Source: Deltaproteobacteria bacterium
GTDB taxonomy: Bacteria > Desulfobacterota > DSM-4660 > Desulfatiglandales > B25-G16
DNA length: 7,076 bases
Assembly (NCBI GenBank): GCA_018400255.1
Contig: JAGYMO010000020.1
Location: 1 to 7,076 of the forward strand
Direction of reading: 5' to 3'
The notes under the pieces are model-generated. The model had not been told where the DNA came from, did no database searches, and saw only the letters and a program-made list of their open reading frames with translations. Of this stretch, positions 6,993 through 7,076 are shown piece by piece (the first letter of the stretch is position 1; each line of letters starts with the position of its first letter). A program made the position numbers and the translations under genes.

Positions 6993-7076
6993 CCCACAAT
7001 GGGCATCATGAGCGAGTGGAGATTCACGGGCAAGCCCGTGGCACCACCTGGTTTCGCCGATTCGCTCCGCGAACGG
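6993..7076. repeat. Hairpin-rich GC-rich right edge
   Basis: CCCA-CAA-TGGG at 6993-7003 and the strong CACGGGC-AA-GCCCGTG inverted repeat at 7025-7040 lie in sequence that reaches about 66% G+C at the window end. The block continues past the edge, so its full extent cannot be judged. Two minus-strand frames are open here, but none has convincing gene features. Confidence 0.4.

Noticed and set aside
6893..7076. CRISPR array, tRNA or retron-type RNA in the palindromic block
   Set aside because: There are no regularly spaced direct repeats, no tRNA cloverleaf is apparent, and no reverse transcriptase gene is in the window. The inverted arms alone do not justify a retron call.

Overview
This is an AT-rich bacterial window (roughly a third G+C over most of its length) carrying five protein genes that I can support, with a short GC-richer palindromic block at the right edge. 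The gene set is an 8-oxoguanine glycosylase of the Ogg2 type, a CoA-ligase alpha-type protein, a Ski2-like helicase with a DSHCT-type tail, and a rhomboid protease with a DnaJ-like tail. Together with the base composition, this suggests an anaerobic bacterium, perhaps Desulfobacterota or a related phylum. That placement is an inference; no rRNA or other strong taxonomic marker is present.

Layout: (1) 1-172 is mostly non-coding and holds a plausible plus-strand promoter at 110-137. (2) 173-475 (+) encodes a small unrecognised protein with a possible ribbon-helix-helix segment. (3) 447-560 is a convergent junction with an AT-rich hairpin that has T-tracts on both strands and may be a bidirectional terminator. 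(4) 1979-2647 (-) encodes Ogg2, followed in the same direction by 561-1910 (-), an acyl-CoA synthetase (ADP-forming) alpha-type protein. The 68-base gap between them suggests they could be co-transcribed. (5) 2648-3000 is a 353-base divergent intergenic region with a candidate ogg promoter overlapped by a perfect inverted repeat. (6) 3001-5721 (+) encodes a Ski2/Mtr4-like DExH helicase with a four-cysteine cluster. (7) 5866-6834 (+) encodes a rhomboid intramembrane protease whose cytoplasmic tail resembles the C-terminal substrate-binding fold of DnaJ. (8) From about 6876 to the end lies a series of palindromes and hairpins. G+C rises from about 34% to about 56% near 6900, which is consistent with a dispersed repeat or the edge of a different genetic unit.

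The genes do not form one obvious pathway. Ogg2 (base-excision repair) and the helicase are divergently transcribed and could share regulation, but nothing in the sequence proves it. The most unusual items are the rhomboid-DnaJ-tail fusion, the helicase cysteine cluster, the lone CoA-ligase alpha subunit with no ATP-grasp partner in the window, and the palindromic block at the right edge.
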